A DNA stretch of 57,776 nt from Thiobacillus sp. 63-78 (lineage in GTDB: Bacteria; Pseudomonadota; Gammaproteobacteria; Burkholderiales; Thiobacillaceae). The stretch covers positions 1-57,776 of the forward strand of contig MKWM01000050.1 in assembly GCA_001899765.1 (NCBI GenBank). The letters are read 5' to 3'. Positions 17,113 to 26,729 of the stretch are shown piece by piece (positions within the stretch are counted from its first letter, which is position 1; every line of letters starts with the position of its first letter). Under the pieces are notes generated by a model. It saw nothing but the letters and a program-made list of their open reading frames with translations, had not been told where the DNA came from and ran no database searches. Both the position numbers and the translations under genes were made by a program.

Positions 17113-17869
17113 ACGGCGCGCTGCCAGCGTGGCGATGATCGCCGCGCTGGTCGGAATTACCGCGCTGGCATGGAGTTATCTGGGCTATCAGTCCTGGGCC
17201 ATGGACCATATGGACCAGGTCGACATGGCGATGCCCAGCCTCCAGGCATGGGGAGCTGAGGATCTGGCGCTGGTTTTCACGATGTGGGTCATCATGATGA
17301 TCGGCATGATGGCGCCGTCTGCGAGCCCCATGGTCCTGCTGTTTGCGCGCATTCAGAACGGGCGTCCCGGCTCGGGCCAGCCGATGGTCGCAAGCGGGCT
17401 GTTTCTGCTGGGGTATCTGCTTGCCTGGACGGGTTTCAGCCTCGCCGCGACCCTGATTCAATGGGGGATGCACGCCGCCCTGCTATCCACACCAGCGCTG
17501 GCCGGGGCCGGCTCGATACTGGGCGGCGCGGTACTGATTGCCGCTGGACTCTACCAGTGGACGCCGGCAAAGCGCGCATGCCTCACCCACTGCCGCACCC
17601 CCCTTGCATTTCTTTTCGCCGAGTGGCGCGAGGGAGCCCAGGGAGCGCTCGTCATGGGCTTGCGGCACGGCCTCTATTGCATCGGGTGCTGCTGGTTGCT
17701 GATGCTGATCCTGTTCGTCGTCGGCGTGATGAATCTGTTATGGATCGCGCTGCTCGCCGCCTTTGTGCTGGCGGAGAAAACCCTGCCGCACGGGGCCTGG
17801 ATCGGTCGCGTCAGCGGCCTTGCACTCATCGTGTGGGGAGGCTGGATGGCCGTGGCCGTGCCGGCGTGA
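17078..17869 (+). CDS. DUF2182 integral membrane protein
   Basis: A 263-residue membrane protein with about six to seven hydrophobic helices, for instance near residues 17-37, 64-90, 106-128, 134-158 and 205-262. It carries the family's methionine-rich stretch MWVIMMIGMMAPSASPM and the later HGLYCIGCCWLLM with its cysteine pair. DUF2182 members are predicted metal-binding membrane proteins; the function is not established. The ATG at 17078 lies inside the end of the DUF1326 gene after AAAAAG. Coupling with DUF1326 suggests that the soluble and membrane proteins work together. Confidence 0.88.
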   Translation: MAFIRRSTIRPERRAASVAMIAALVGITALAWSYLGYQSWAMDHMDQVDMAMPSLQAWGAEDLALVFTMWVIMMIGMMAPSASPMVLLFARIQNGRPGSGQPMVASGLFLLGYLLAWTGFSLAATLIQWGMHAALLSTPALAGAGSILGGAVLIAAGLYQWTPAKRACLTHCRTPLAFLFAEWREGAQGALVMGLRHGLYCIGCCWLLMLILFVVGVMNLLWIALLAAFVLAEKTLPHGAWIGRVSGLALIVWGGWMAVAVPA

Positions 17870-17930
17870 CGCTGGCATTCGCAACGGAACCGGCGGTTGA
17901 TCCGAGTAGCTGCAACGCCAGCCATGCCAC

Positions 17931-17964
17931 AAAGAAAAGGCGGCCATGCTTTCGCGTGGCCGCC
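17931..17964 (-). terminator. Rho-independent terminator of the D,D-carboxypeptidase gene
   Basis: On the minus strand an 8-bp stem GGCGGCCA/TGGCCGCC (17939-17964) with a 10-base loop is followed by TTTTCTTT. It lies 22 bases past the stop of the leftward carboxypeptidase gene. Confidence 0.85.
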
Positions 17965-17986
17965 CCGGTCCCGTGCCACCTTTGCG

Positions 17987-19144
17987 TCAGCCGAACAGCC
18001 CTTTGAAGAACAGCCGGATGCTATCCCACATGCGGCGGAAGAAGCCGCCTTCATCGACGTTCTCCAGCGCGACCACGTTGGCTTGCTTGATCACTTTGTC
18101 GCCCTGGCGGATGTCGATCTTGCCGATGACGGCGCCCTGCTTCACCGGGGCGATCAGGGTCGGGTTCAACACAAGCTGGGTGGTGAGACTGGCGGCTTCG
18201 CCGCGGGCCACGGTGGCGGCCAGGTCTTCGCTTGCGCCCGCCTTGACGGTACGCGCGGCACCTTTCCAGACAGGGGCCTCGGCCAGCACATCGCCTTTCT
18301 TGTTGAATACCCTGGTCTCGAAGAAGCGGAAACCATAGCTCAGCAGCTTGGCGGTTTCGGTGGCGCGCGCGGCTTCGCTGCCGGTGCCGAACACGGACGC
18401 AATCAGGCGTTCACTGTCTTTCCTGGCCGATGCCACCATGCAATAGCCGGCTTCCTCGGTGTGGCCGGTCTTCAGGCCGTCCACGCCGTCATCGCGCCAC
18501 AGCAGCAGATTGCGGTTGGGCTGTTTGATCCCGTTCCAGGTGAATTCCTTCTGCGCATAGAGCGCATAGTGGGCAGGATCGGCCTGGATGATGGCGCGCG
18601 CCAGTATGGCCATGTCGCGCGCGCTCGAATAATGTCCGGGATTGGGCAGGCCGGTGGCATCCACGAAATGGGTGTTGCGCATGCCCAGCCGCTTGGCCTC
18701 GCCGTTCATCAGTGCGGCAAAGGCCTCTTCGTCGCCGGCGATGTGTTCGGCCAGCGCCACGCTGGCATCGTTGCCCGACTGGATGATGATGCCGCGGAAC
18801 AGGTCGTTGACCGAGACCTTGTTGCCCACCTTGACGAACATCTTCGAACCGCCGGTGCGCCAGGCTTTTTCGCTGATGGTGACGAGGTCGTTTTCATGCA
18901 GCCGGCCGCGCTTGATTTCCAGCGTGGCGATGTAGGCGGTCATCAGCTTGGTCAGGCTGGCGGGGGGCAGGCGCAGGTCGCCCTCGTGGCTGACCAGGAT
19001 GTTGCCGCTGGCCGCATCCATGAGCACCCAGGATTTGGCCGCCAATTCCGGCGGTGGCGGAATGAGGGGCGCGCTCCAGGCGGCCGGGGCGATCAACAGG
19101 CTGAGAATCAATACGAATCTTTGCAAAAAGAGCGGGATAGTCAT
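17987..19144 (-). CDS. dacA: D-alanyl-D-alanine carboxypeptidase (penicillin-binding protein 5/6 type)
   Basis: A 385-residue periplasmic serine carboxypeptidase that trims the terminal D-Ala from peptidoglycan stem peptides. It has a signal peptide (MTIPLFLQRFVLILSLLIAP, cleavage near AWSA), the three active-site motifs SLTK, SGN and KTG, and a C-terminal domain ending in FFRRMWDSIRLFFKGLF, an amphipathic membrane-anchoring helix. Length and layout fit DacA/DacC. The start at ATG 19144 gives a proper signal peptide; the frame is open 19 codons further. A 216-base gap separates it from divergent pyrD. Confidence 0.95.
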   Translation of the reverse strand: MTIPLFLQRFVLILSLLIAPAAWSAPLIPPPPELAAKSWVLMDAASGNILVSHEGDLRLPPASLTKLMTAYIATLEIKRGRLHENDLVTISEKAWRTGGSKMFVKVGNKVSVNDLFRGIIIQSGNDASVALAEHIAGDEEAFAALMNGEAKRLGMRNTHFVDATGLPNPGHYSSARDMAILARAIIQADPAHYALYAQKEFTWNGIKQPNRNLLLWRDDGVDGLKTGHTEEAGYCMVASARKDSERLIASVFGTGSEAARATETAKLLSYGFRFFETRVFNKKGDVLAEAPVWKGAARTVKAGASEDLAATVARGEAASLTTQLVLNPTLIAPVKQGAVIGKIDIRQGDKVIKQANVVALENVDEGGFFRRMWDSIRLFFKGLFG

Positions 19145-19360
19145 GGAATTGTCGATGAGTGAGAAAACAAGGTTGGCTTTGGACCAGACAGACACGTGCA
19201 AGCGTGCGTAAGTTCAGGATAACATCGCCTGCCGCCCGACGTCAGCCTGTCGGCGCAGCCCTGTTAAACTTGCACCCTGTCGAGACCGCATTGAATCCGG
19301 TGGCCGCGCCCGGATCCCGTCATCCCAACCGCCATTCCACGCTTCCGGCCCCATGAATCC

Positions 19361-20371
19361 ATGTTCTACCCGCTGATCCGCTCCGCCCTCTTCTCGCTCG
19401 ATCCCGAGGATGCGCACGGCTTCACCCTCGCCAGCCTCGACATGGCGCACACACTGGGCCTGCTGAAACGGTTGCCGCGTGCCGTGGGCACGCCCGTGCA
19501 CGTGATGGGCATCGACTTCCCCAACGCCGTGGGCCTTGCCGCCGGGCTCGACAAGGACGGCGCGCACATCGGCGCGCTGGCCGACCTGGGCTTCGGCTTC
19601 ATCGAGATCGGCACGGTGACGCCGCGCCCGCAGCCGGGCAACCCCACGCCGCGCCTGTTCCGCCTGCCCGCCGCCGACGCCCTCATCAACCGCATGGGCT
19701 TCAACAATCGCGGCGTCGACAATCTGGTGCGGAACGTCGAGGCGAGCGGCTTTACCGGCGTGCTCGGCATCAACATCGGCAAGAACAAGGACACGCCGAA
19801 CGAGCATGCGGTCGACGACTATCTCGCCTGCCTCGACAAGGTCTATGCGCACGCGACGTACGTGACGGTGAACATCTCCTCGCCCAACACGCAGAACCTG
19901 CGCGAACTGCAGAAGGACGAAGCGCTCGACGCGCTGCTCTCCGCGATCAAGCTGAGGCAGTCCGAACTCGCGCAACGGCACGGCAAATACGTGCCGGTCG
20001 CGCTGAAGATCGCGCCCGATCTCGACGACGCGCAGATCGCCGCGATCGCCGCGCTGCTAATGATGCACCGCATCGACGCGGTGATCGCCACCAATACCAC
20101 CCTTGCACGCGATGCGGTCATCGGCCTGCCCAACGCCGAGGAAGCCGGCGGCCTGTCGGGTGCGCCGGTGCGCGCCGCCTCCACCCGGGTGGTACGCGAG
20201 CTGGCGCGTCACCTGAAGAACGAGGTGCCGATCATCGGCGTCGGCGGCATCCTCTCCGGCGGCGACGCACGTGAAAAAATCGACGCGGGGGCATCGCTGG
20301 TGCAGTTGTATTCCGGCCTGATCTACCGCGGACCGGCACTGGTGCGGGAATGCGTGCAACACCTCGCCTGA
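19361..20371 (+). CDS. pyrD: Dihydroorotate dehydrogenase (quinone), class 2
   Basis: Membrane-associated flavoenzyme that oxidises dihydroorotate to orotate with ubiquinone, the fourth step of pyrimidine synthesis. The 336-residue protein starts [20 protein letters not shown], the amphipathic N-terminal helix of class 2. It has [19 protein letters not shown], the catalytic serine in [18 protein letters not shown] and [19 protein letters not shown]. Normal length. It is followed five bases later by the TIGR03790 gene. Confidence 0.97.
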   Translation: MFYPLIRSALFSLDPEDAHGFTLASLDMAHTLGLLKRLPRAVGTPVHVMGIDFPNAVGLAAGLDKDGAHIGALADLGFGFIEIGTVTPRPQPGNPTPRLFRLPAADALINRMGFNNRGVDNLVRNVEASGFTGVLGINIGKNKDTPNEHAVDDYLACLDKVYAHATYVTVNISSPNTQNLRELQKDEALDALLSAIKLRQSELAQRHGKYVPVALKIAPDLDDAQIAAIAALLMMHRIDAVIATNTTLARDAVIGLPNAEEAGGLSGAPVRAASTRVVRELARHLKNEVPIIGVGGILSGGDAREKIDAGASLVQLYSGLIYRGPALVRECVQHLA

Positions 20372-20376
20372 CGGCC

Positions 20377-21624
20377 ATGAAATTTGTACGGGCCACCGTT
20401 GCGGCCTGGCTGCTGCATGCCGGCGCGCAGGCCGCGCCGACGGCGCCTGTCCTGACCCATTTTCCGCAGCCCGGCCTCGGCGCCGACCAACTGGGAGTGA
20501 TCGTCAACGACGACGATCCCGACAGCGTGGCGATCGCCGCGTACTACCGGAAAAAGCGCGACATTCCCGCGGCCAACCTGATCCATGTGCGTTTCAAGCC
20601 CGGCCGCAGCACGCTCGCACGCGAGGAATTCGCCACCCTCAAGCGTCTCGTCGACCGCAAAGCACCCAGGAATGTGCAGGCCTATGCGCTGACCTGGGCG
20701 CAACCCTGGCGGGTGGACTGCATGTCGATCACGTCCGCCTTCGCCTTCGGCTTCGATCCCGCCTGGTGCGCCAGCAGCTGCAAACCGACGCAACCGAGTC
20801 CCTATTTCAACAGCAGCGTGGCGCGCCCCTGGGATGCCTACCGCATTCGTCCGGCCATGAGCCTCGCCGCCGCCAGCGTGGCTGAAGCCGAAAAGCTCAT
20901 CGACCGTGGCGTGGCGTCCGACGGCAGCAACCCGGACGGCACCGCCTATCTCGTCAGTACCACGGATAAGAACCGCAACGTGCGTGCCGCCGGATACGCC
21001 TCCGTACGTACGCTGATGCAGCCCATCATGCCGACCGACATCGTCGAGGCCAACGCGCTCACAAACAGGCCCGACGTGATGTTCTACTTCACCGGCCTCG
21101 CCCAGGTGGCGTCGCTCGACAGCAACCGCTTCCTGCCCGGCGCCATCGCCGACCACCTCACCTCGGCCGGCGGCGAATTGTTCGGCGGCAGCCAGATGAG
21201 CAGCTTGCGCTGGCTGGAAGCGGGCGCCACCGGCAGCTACGGCGCGGTGGTCGAACCCTGCAATTTCCCCTCCAAATTCCCGGTGCCCGGCATCGTCATG
21301 GCGCACTACCTGCAAGGCGAAACCCTGATCGAAGCCTACTGGAAAAGCGTACAGATGCCGGGGCAGGGACTCTTCATCGGCGAGCCGCTGGCGCGCCCGT
21401 TTGCCGGCGTCCACCAGGATACTCACGATGGCGCTCTGAGCCTGTCGGCCCGACTGCTCGCGCCCGGGCTCTACGACATACAGGCCGCGCCGTCGATGAT
21501 CGGCCCTTATCGCAATGTCGGCCGCCTGCCCGTCGCCTGGGGGACACGCCAGATCCGGCTCGACCACGTCCCACCCGCCTACTACCGTTTCGAACGCCGC
21601 GCCGATTCCGCACCGGCACGATAG
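20377..21624 (+). CDS. TIGR03790 family exported protein
   Basis: A 415-residue protein with an N-terminal signal peptide (MKFVRATVAAWLLHAGAQAA). The body shows the TIGR03790 pattern: LGVIVNDDDPDSVAIAAYYRKKRDIPAANLIHV near the start, and FGGSQMSSLRWLEAGATGSYGAVVEPC near residue 280. Function unknown. The family is reported mainly in genomes with exosortase, which fits the PEP-CTERM protein at 8.6 kb. The ATG at 20377 is five bases after pyrD, so cotranscription is likely although the functions seem unrelated. Confidence 0.82.
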   Translation: MKFVRATVAAWLLHAGAQAAPTAPVLTHFPQPGLGADQLGVIVNDDDPDSVAIAAYYRKKRDIPAANLIHVRFKPGRSTLAREEFATLKRLVDRKAPRNVQAYALTWAQPWRVDCMSITSAFAFGFDPAWCASSCKPTQPSPYFNSSVARPWDAYRIRPAMSLAAASVAEAEKLIDRGVASDGSNPDGTAYLVSTTDKNRNVRAAGYASVRTLMQPIMPTDIVEANALTNRPDVMFYFTGLAQVASLDSNRFLPGAIADHLTSAGGELFGGSQMSSLRWLEAGATGSYGAVVEPCNFPSKFPVPGIVMAHYLQGETLIEAYWKSVQMPGQGLFIGEPLARPFAGVHQDTHDGALSLSARLLAPGLYDIQAAPSMIGPYRNVGRLPVAWGTRQIRLDHVPPAYYRFERRADSAPAR

Positions 21625-21691
21625 CGCCGGCACTTCTGGCGTGCCGTGACTTTGGTTATGCTGCGGCTATCCATCCTGTTCGGGACTCGTC

Positions 21692-22774
21692 ATGCATATC
21701 GGCATCGCCAAGGAAATCAAGGACCATGAATACCGGGTGGCGCTCACCCCCGAGGGTGCCCGGATACTGACCCAGGCCGGACACCGGGTCAGCGTCGAAA
21801 GTCATGCCGGCGCCGCCGTGGGATTCGACGACGACGCCTACCGTGCCGCCGGCGCCAGCGTCGCCACGACGCCCGCCGAAATCTACGCCGCCGACCTGGT
21901 GGTGAAAGTGAAGGAACCGCAGGCGGATGAAATGAACCTGCTGCGCGAAGGCCAGCTGCTGTTCTGTTACCTGCACCTGGCGGCTGCGCCGGCACTCGCG
22001 CGCGAACTCATGGCGCGCGGCGTGACGGCGATTGCCTACGAAACCGTGAGCGCTCCGACGGGCGGCCTGCCGCTGCTGCATCCGATGTCGGATATTGCCG
22101 GACGGCTCGCGCCGCAGATGGGTGCGCTGGGGCTGCTGACCTCCCACGGCGGCAATGGCAGGCTGATCAGCGGCATGCCCGGCATCCCGCCTGCCCATGT
22201 CGTCATCCTCGGCGCCGGCGCGGTCGGCATGAGCGCCGCGCGTCTGGCCGCCGGCCTGGGCGCGCGCATCACGCTGATCGACCGCCAGGCCGACCGGCTC
22301 GCGCACGCCGAAACCCTGTTCGGTACGCGTGTGGCCTCACGCTTTTCCTCGCCCGAAGCGATTGCGGCATCGCTTGCGCAGGCCGACATCGTCATCGGCG
22401 CCGTACAGATCCCGGGACGCCATACGCCGCGCCTGATCAGCCGCGAATTATTGAGACTGATGCCACGCGGATCCGTGCTGGTGGATGTCGCCATCGATCA
22501 GGGCGGCATCGCCGAGACCTCGCGCCCCACCACCCACAGCGCGCCCTTCTTCGTGGCCGAGGGCGTCGTCCATTATTGCGTCACCAACATGCCCGGCGCG
22601 GTGGCGCGTACCGCCACCGACGCGCTCACCCATGCCACCCTGCCCTATATCCAGGCGCTGGCCGCGCAGGGCATCGCCGCCACGAATACGGATCCCGGAC
22701 TGAAAACGGGACTGCAGGTACACGGCGGGAGAATCACCCATGCCGGACTGGCGCAGGATCTGGGATTCAGCTGA
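21692..22774 (+). CDS. ald: Alanine dehydrogenase
   Basis: NAD-dependent alanine dehydrogenase, interconverting L-alanine with pyruvate and ammonia. The 360-residue protein has the N-terminal KEIKDHEYRVALTPEG, the substrate lysine in VKVKEP, the catalytic His in YLHLAA, SDIAGRLAPQMGA, and the Rossmann loop VVILGAGAVGMSAARLAAGLGA. Length is slightly below the usual 370. The ATG at 21692 gives the standard N-terminus MHIGIAKEIK. The 262 bases after it hold no gene. Confidence 0.96.
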   Translation: MHIGIAKEIKDHEYRVALTPEGARILTQAGHRVSVESHAGAAVGFDDDAYRAAGASVATTPAEIYAADLVVKVKEPQADEMNLLREGQLLFCYLHLAAAPALARELMARGVTAIAYETVSAPTGGLPLLHPMSDIAGRLAPQMGALGLLTSHGGNGRLISGMPGIPPAHVVILGAGAVGMSAARLAAGLGARITLIDRQADRLAHAETLFGTRVASRFSSPEAIAASLAQADIVIGAVQIPGRHTPRLISRELLRLMPRGSVLVDVAIDQGGIAETSRPTTHSAPFFVAEGVVHYCVTNMPGAVARTATDALTHATLPYIQALAAQGIAATNTDPGLKTGLQVHGGRITHAGLAQDLGFS

Positions 22775-23036
22775 TTCCTGCCTGCACGACTGTCGCCTTG
22801 TCACAGCCTTCCGCCGGTCGATTCCGGTCAGCGGCATGCGCGCCATCCTGTGTGGCGATGGAGGCGATGTCATACGCTGTGGCCGTGACCCTGGCGATAC
22901 GGCGGCGAGCGGACGATGACCTGCAACGGGACCACGCGCTTGCGATGATCGGCGCATTGCACGACACTGACGTCACACACAACAAAAAAACCGCACCGGC
23001 TACACGGAGAGAAAACCGGCAAGCGAACCGGCACCA

Positions 23037-24041
23037 TTGAGCAAACTCGACGAACTTTATCGCCTGCACCGCTTGCTGGACGGGCGGCGAACCGGCCTGC
23101 CGCGCAGCGTGCTCATCGATGAGCACGGCTTTTCGCGTTCCTCCCTCACCCGTCTGATCGCCGACCTGCGCGACCGCCTCGACGCACCGCTCATCCATGA
23201 CCGCGAACGCGGCGGCTACCGCTACGACACCGCCGACGGCAGCCACGCCCTGCCCGGCCTGTGGTTCACCCCTGCTGAACTGCACGCCCTCTTCACGCTC
23301 AAGCACCTGCTCGCCAACCTCGCGCCCGGGCTGCTCGACGACCACCTGCGCCCGCTGCAAGCCCGCCTCGACAAGCTGCTCGAAAGCCAGCACCTCGGCG
23401 CGGGCGAAGCCGCCCAGCGCATCCGGCTCCTGAGCATCGCCTCCCGGCGCAAGAATCCGCGCCACTTCCAGACCGTCGCCCATGCCGTCCTGCAACGCCA
23501 CCGAATCAGGATCGACTACTACAACCGCGAACGGGACGAAACCAGTACCCGCGAAATCTCCCCGCAGCGCCTCGCCCATTACCGCGACAACTGGTATCTG
23601 GACGCCTGGTGTCACGACAAAAAAGGCCTGCGCATCTTTGCCGTCGAATGCATCCGTACCGCCACACCACTCGGCAAAGCCGCCAAAACCGTCACCGAAT
23701 CCACCCTCAACCGCGAACTCGCCAGCGCCTATGGCATCTTCGCCGGCCTGCCAGTCGCCACCGCTGTCCTGCGATTCACCCCCAAACGCGCCCGCTGGGT
23801 GGCCGACGAAATCTGGCACCCACAACAGCAAAGCCGCTGGCTGGAAGACGGCCGCTATGAACTTGCCGTGCCGTACTCGGACGACCGCGAACTGCTGATG
23901 GACATCCTCAAATATGGAGCGGAGGTTGAAATTGTCGCGCCTGAAACGTTGCGCGAGGCTGTCAGAAATCAGCTTGATGCGGCGTCAGGCCAGTATCGGC
24001 GGGGGAATGCGACGGGCTCAGTTTTTGAGCATGGGGACTGA
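23037..24041 (+). CDS. WYL-domain transcriptional regulator next to the cas operon
   Basis: A 334-residue regulator: an N-terminal helix-turn-helix (about residues 1-65, SRSSLTRLIADLRDRLD), then a WYL domain at about 150-235 whose naming residues are visible in NWYLDAWCHDKKG, then a WCX-type C-terminal part. WYL proteins bind nucleic acid ligands and often control CRISPR or other defence genes. It starts at TTG 23037 by extent of homology; no good ribosome site is visible. cas3 begins 12 bases after its stop on the same strand, so it probably controls and is transcribed with the cas genes (inference). Confidence 0.88.
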   Translation: MSKLDELYRLHRLLDGRRTGLPRSVLIDEHGFSRSSLTRLIADLRDRLDAPLIHDRERGGYRYDTADGSHALPGLWFTPAELHALFTLKHLLANLAPGLLDDHLRPLQARLDKLLESQHLGAGEAAQRIRLLSIASRRKNPRHFQTVAHAVLQRHRIRIDYYNRERDETSTREISPQRLAHYRDNWYLDAWCHDKKGLRIFAVECIRTATPLGKAAKTVTESTLNRELASAYGIFAGLPVATAVLRFTPKRARWVADEIWHPQQQSRWLEDGRYELAVPYSDDRELLMDILKYGAEVEIVAPETLREAVRNQLDAASGQYRRGNATGSVFEHGD

Positions 24042-24053
24042 TATAAAGGCAAC

Positions 24054-26729
24054 ATGACAGCCCCCTTGAAAAACAGTCTGCCATTTTTATGGGCCAAGAG
24101 TTGCCAGAAAGATGGCGAGCGTTGGCACCCCCTCATCCTGCATCTGCTCGATGTCGCTGCCAGTGCGGATGCGATTCTGGTGCGCGAACCCAAAAGAACA
24201 CGCGACAGGCTGGCTGCGGTGTTGGGGCTGGATTGGGCAGCCGCGCGCCCTTGGCTGTTGCTGCTGATCGCCTGCCACGATCTCGGCAAAGGCTGCCCCG
24301 GGTTTCAATGCAAGTGGAAAAATCTCTCAGGACTAGATAGCGGTGTCAGCCCGGATACTGACATTAATCACGCTTTTGTCAGTCAGATCGAGCTGCTCGA
24401 ACTGTTAATCGAACTAGGTTGGCCTGAGGAATTGGCCTTGCTTGCCGCCGACGCGATAGGATGCCATCACGGCGAGCGCGCCTCGCCCAATACCCATGTG
24501 CACTTATCAGGAAACAGGCGCGCTCTAGGAAGACGCGAGTGGCAAAGTGCCCGGCGTGCGATTTTCAAAGCGCTACTTGAGGTTTTTGCACCGGTGGCAC
24601 CGCCTGACAAAACTGCGTTATCCGGCCCCGATTTCATGCTACTGGCTGGTCTCACGAGTTTTGCCGACTGGGTGGGATCGAACGAAGGCCAATTTCCCTT
24701 CGGCACGTCCGACGATTGCGAGGATTTGCACACCTGGTTCCAGACCCGACGGGACCTCAACGCGGAGCGTGCGCTCGACGCGATGGGCTGGGCGGCGCGA
24801 CTTCCTCTGGTGTCCTCACCCAAAACCTTCGACGAGGCTTTCGGCTTTCCACCCCGCCCCTTGCAGCAGGCAATCGCCGACGCGCTCGCGGCTTTGCAAC
24901 AGCCTGCCATCCTGCTGGTGGAGGCGCCGATGGGAGAGGGCAAGACGGAAGCGGCATTCTATGCGCATCTGGAACTGCAACGTCGCTTCGGTCATCGCGG
25001 GCTGTACGTCGCGCTGCCGACCAAGGCCACGGGCAACGCCATGTTCCGACGCACGCTTAAATTCCTGCGCAGCCAAGATTGCGAACGCGCGCTCGACTTG
25101 CAATTGCTGCACGGCGGCGCGCTGCTGAACGATGATTATCAGCAGCTCAAACCCGGTGGCATACACGACCCGAAGGCAGGGGGTGAGGTGCGCGCGGGCG
25201 AGTGGTTCACCCACAAAAAACGCGCGCTATTGTCGGAATACGGCGTTGGCACCATCGACCAGGCGCTGCTGACCATTCTTCCGGTGCGCCACCAGTTCGT
25301 GCGCCTGTGGGGATTGGCGAACCGCGTTGTCGTATTCGACGAAATCCACGCTTACGATGCCTATACCGGCACGCTGCTTCTGCATCTTCTGAGCTGGCTG
25401 CTGGCGCTGGGCTCGTCCGTAGTGCTGCTCTCGGCAACCCTGCCGCCGGAGATTCGGCGCAAGCTTGCGGAATTGACGCGTGCCAAAGCACCGAAAGCGG
25501 AAGCCAGCTACCCCCGCCTCTCCGTATACGCGGAAGGCCAGAGCGTCCGCCAGTTCACTTTTGAAGCCGACCCCGAGCGGCACTTGAAAATCGCGATACA
25601 GCCCATCTCCGCTGAACTTCCAGCTCTACGCGAAGCGCTCGACAGCCGTCTCGCCCAAGGTGGTTACGCGCTCGCACTGGTCAACACGATACAACGTGCG
25701 CAGGCACTTTACCGTCTCTATCCTGAAGGCGAGTCCGTGCTGTTTGAAGGTCAGCCCATCGGCAAGCAGTTGGCCGACGGCACCGAGGTCTATCTCTTCC
25801 ACGCGCGTTTTCCCGCCGACCGGAGACAGCAGCGCGAAGACGCCGTACTGAAGACTTTCGGCCCGCCCGACAAGCAAACGCCCATCGAGCGCACCGGGCG
25901 CAAGCTCCTCATCGCCACCCAGGTCGCGGAGCAAAGCCTCGATCTGGATTTCGATCTGATCGCGACCGACCTCGCACCCATCGATCTCTTGCTACAGCGC
26001 GCGGGTCGCCTGTGGCGGCATAAGCGCACCTCTCGCCCACTTGCCGCGCCTACGTTGATCGTGGCGGGGCTGGCCGAAGATTCGCCACCGGCTTTTGACA
26101 AGCCGCTGTGGTGGGGAGCGGTGTACCGGGAAGATGTGCTGTTACGCACCTGGTGTCTACTGCGTGGCATGCCGGAAATCGCCCTGCCGGAAGCCATCGA
26201 CACGCTGGTGCAGGCGGTTTACGAGGAAGCGGTCGCCATACCCGAATCCTTGCTGGCTCGCCTACAAAAATCACTGGAAGACGGCGAAGGCAAAACCTAT
26301 TCCCACACTATCGAAGCGAACAAAGCGATCATCGGCTTCCCCGACGACGCCTCGTGGAACGATCCAGCGCGCTTCAACCTGTTCGAAGAAGACGAACCCG
26401 GCGTCCACCGCACGCTCATGGCGCAAACCCGACTCGGCGACGATTCCGTCATCGCCATCCCGCTGCGGGAAACCGACGCGTTCGATGCTATCAAAACCCC
26501 CGATTTCGCACAGGCCAAGTCCTGGTACCTGCGCGCTATGAGCCTGTCGCGCAAAGGTATCGTCAAGCGACTGCACAGCGGAGGTGTACCGGAAGGCTGG
26601 AAAAAAAGCCCACTGCTGCGCAACGCTTATCCACTGCGGCTGGACGCAGAATCGCGCTGGATACACGATGCCAGCGTGCGGCTGGACAATGAACTAGGGC
26701 TGGTTTACGAACCGAAGGAGAGCGAATGA
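24054..26729 (+). CDS. cas3: CRISPR-associated helicase-nuclease Cas3 (type I-E)
   Basis: Cas3 unwinds and cuts target DNA after Cascade recognises it. The 891-residue protein has an N-terminal HD nuclease domain (HLLDVAA, CHDLGKG, and CHHGERAS) over about residues 1-230, then a superfamily 2 helicase: Walker A EAPMGEGKTEA, the DEAH-box variant VVFDEIHAYD, SATLP and the motif VI-like LLLQRAGRLWRH. The C-terminal domain follows. HD and helicase are fused in one chain as in most type I-E systems. Its stop overlaps the cas8e start by four bases (ATGA), so translation is coupled. Confidence 0.97.
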   Translation: MTAPLKNSLPFLWAKSCQKDGERWHPLILHLLDVAASADAILVREPKRTRDRLAAVLGLDWAAARPWLLLLIACHDLGKGCPGFQCKWKNLSGLDSGVSPDTDINHAFVSQIELLELLIELGWPEELALLAADAIGCHHGERASPNTHVHLSGNRRALGRREWQSARRAIFKALLEVFAPVAPPDKTALSGPDFMLLAGLTSFADWVGSNEGQFPFGTSDDCEDLHTWFQTRRDLNAERALDAMGWAARLPLVSSPKTFDEAFGFPPRPLQQAIADALAALQQPAILLVEAPMGEGKTEAAFYAHLELQRRFGHRGLYVALPTKATGNAMFRRTLKFLRSQDCERALDLQLLHGGALLNDDYQQLKPGGIHDPKAGGEVRAGEWFTHKKRALLSEYGVGTIDQALLTILPVRHQFVRLWGLANRVVVFDEIHAYDAYTGTLLLHLLSWLLALGSSVVLLSATLPPEIRRKLAELTRAKAPKAEASYPRLSVYAEGQSVRQFTFEADPERHLKIAIQPISAELPALREALDSRLAQGGYALALVNTIQRAQALYRLYPEGESVLFEGQPIGKQLADGTEVYLFHARFPADRRQQREDAVLKTFGPPDKQTPIERTGRKLLIATQVAEQSLDLDFDLIATDLAPIDLLLQRAGRLWRHKRTSRPLAAPTLIVAGLAEDSPPAFDKPLWWGAVYREDVLLRTWCLLRGMPEIALPEAIDTLVQAVYEEAVAIPESLLARLQKSLEDGEGKTYSHTIEANKAIIGFPDDASWNDPARFNLFEEDEPGVHRTLMAQTRLGDDSVIAIPLRETDAFDAIKTPDFAQAKSWYLRAMSLSRKGIVKRLHSGGVPEGWKKSPLLRNAYPLRLDAESRWIHDASVRLDNELGLVYEPKESE

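Noticed and set aside
22775-23036. Small reading frames before the WYL regulator
   Set aside because: None has a ribosome site or recognisable pattern; more likely a promoter region.
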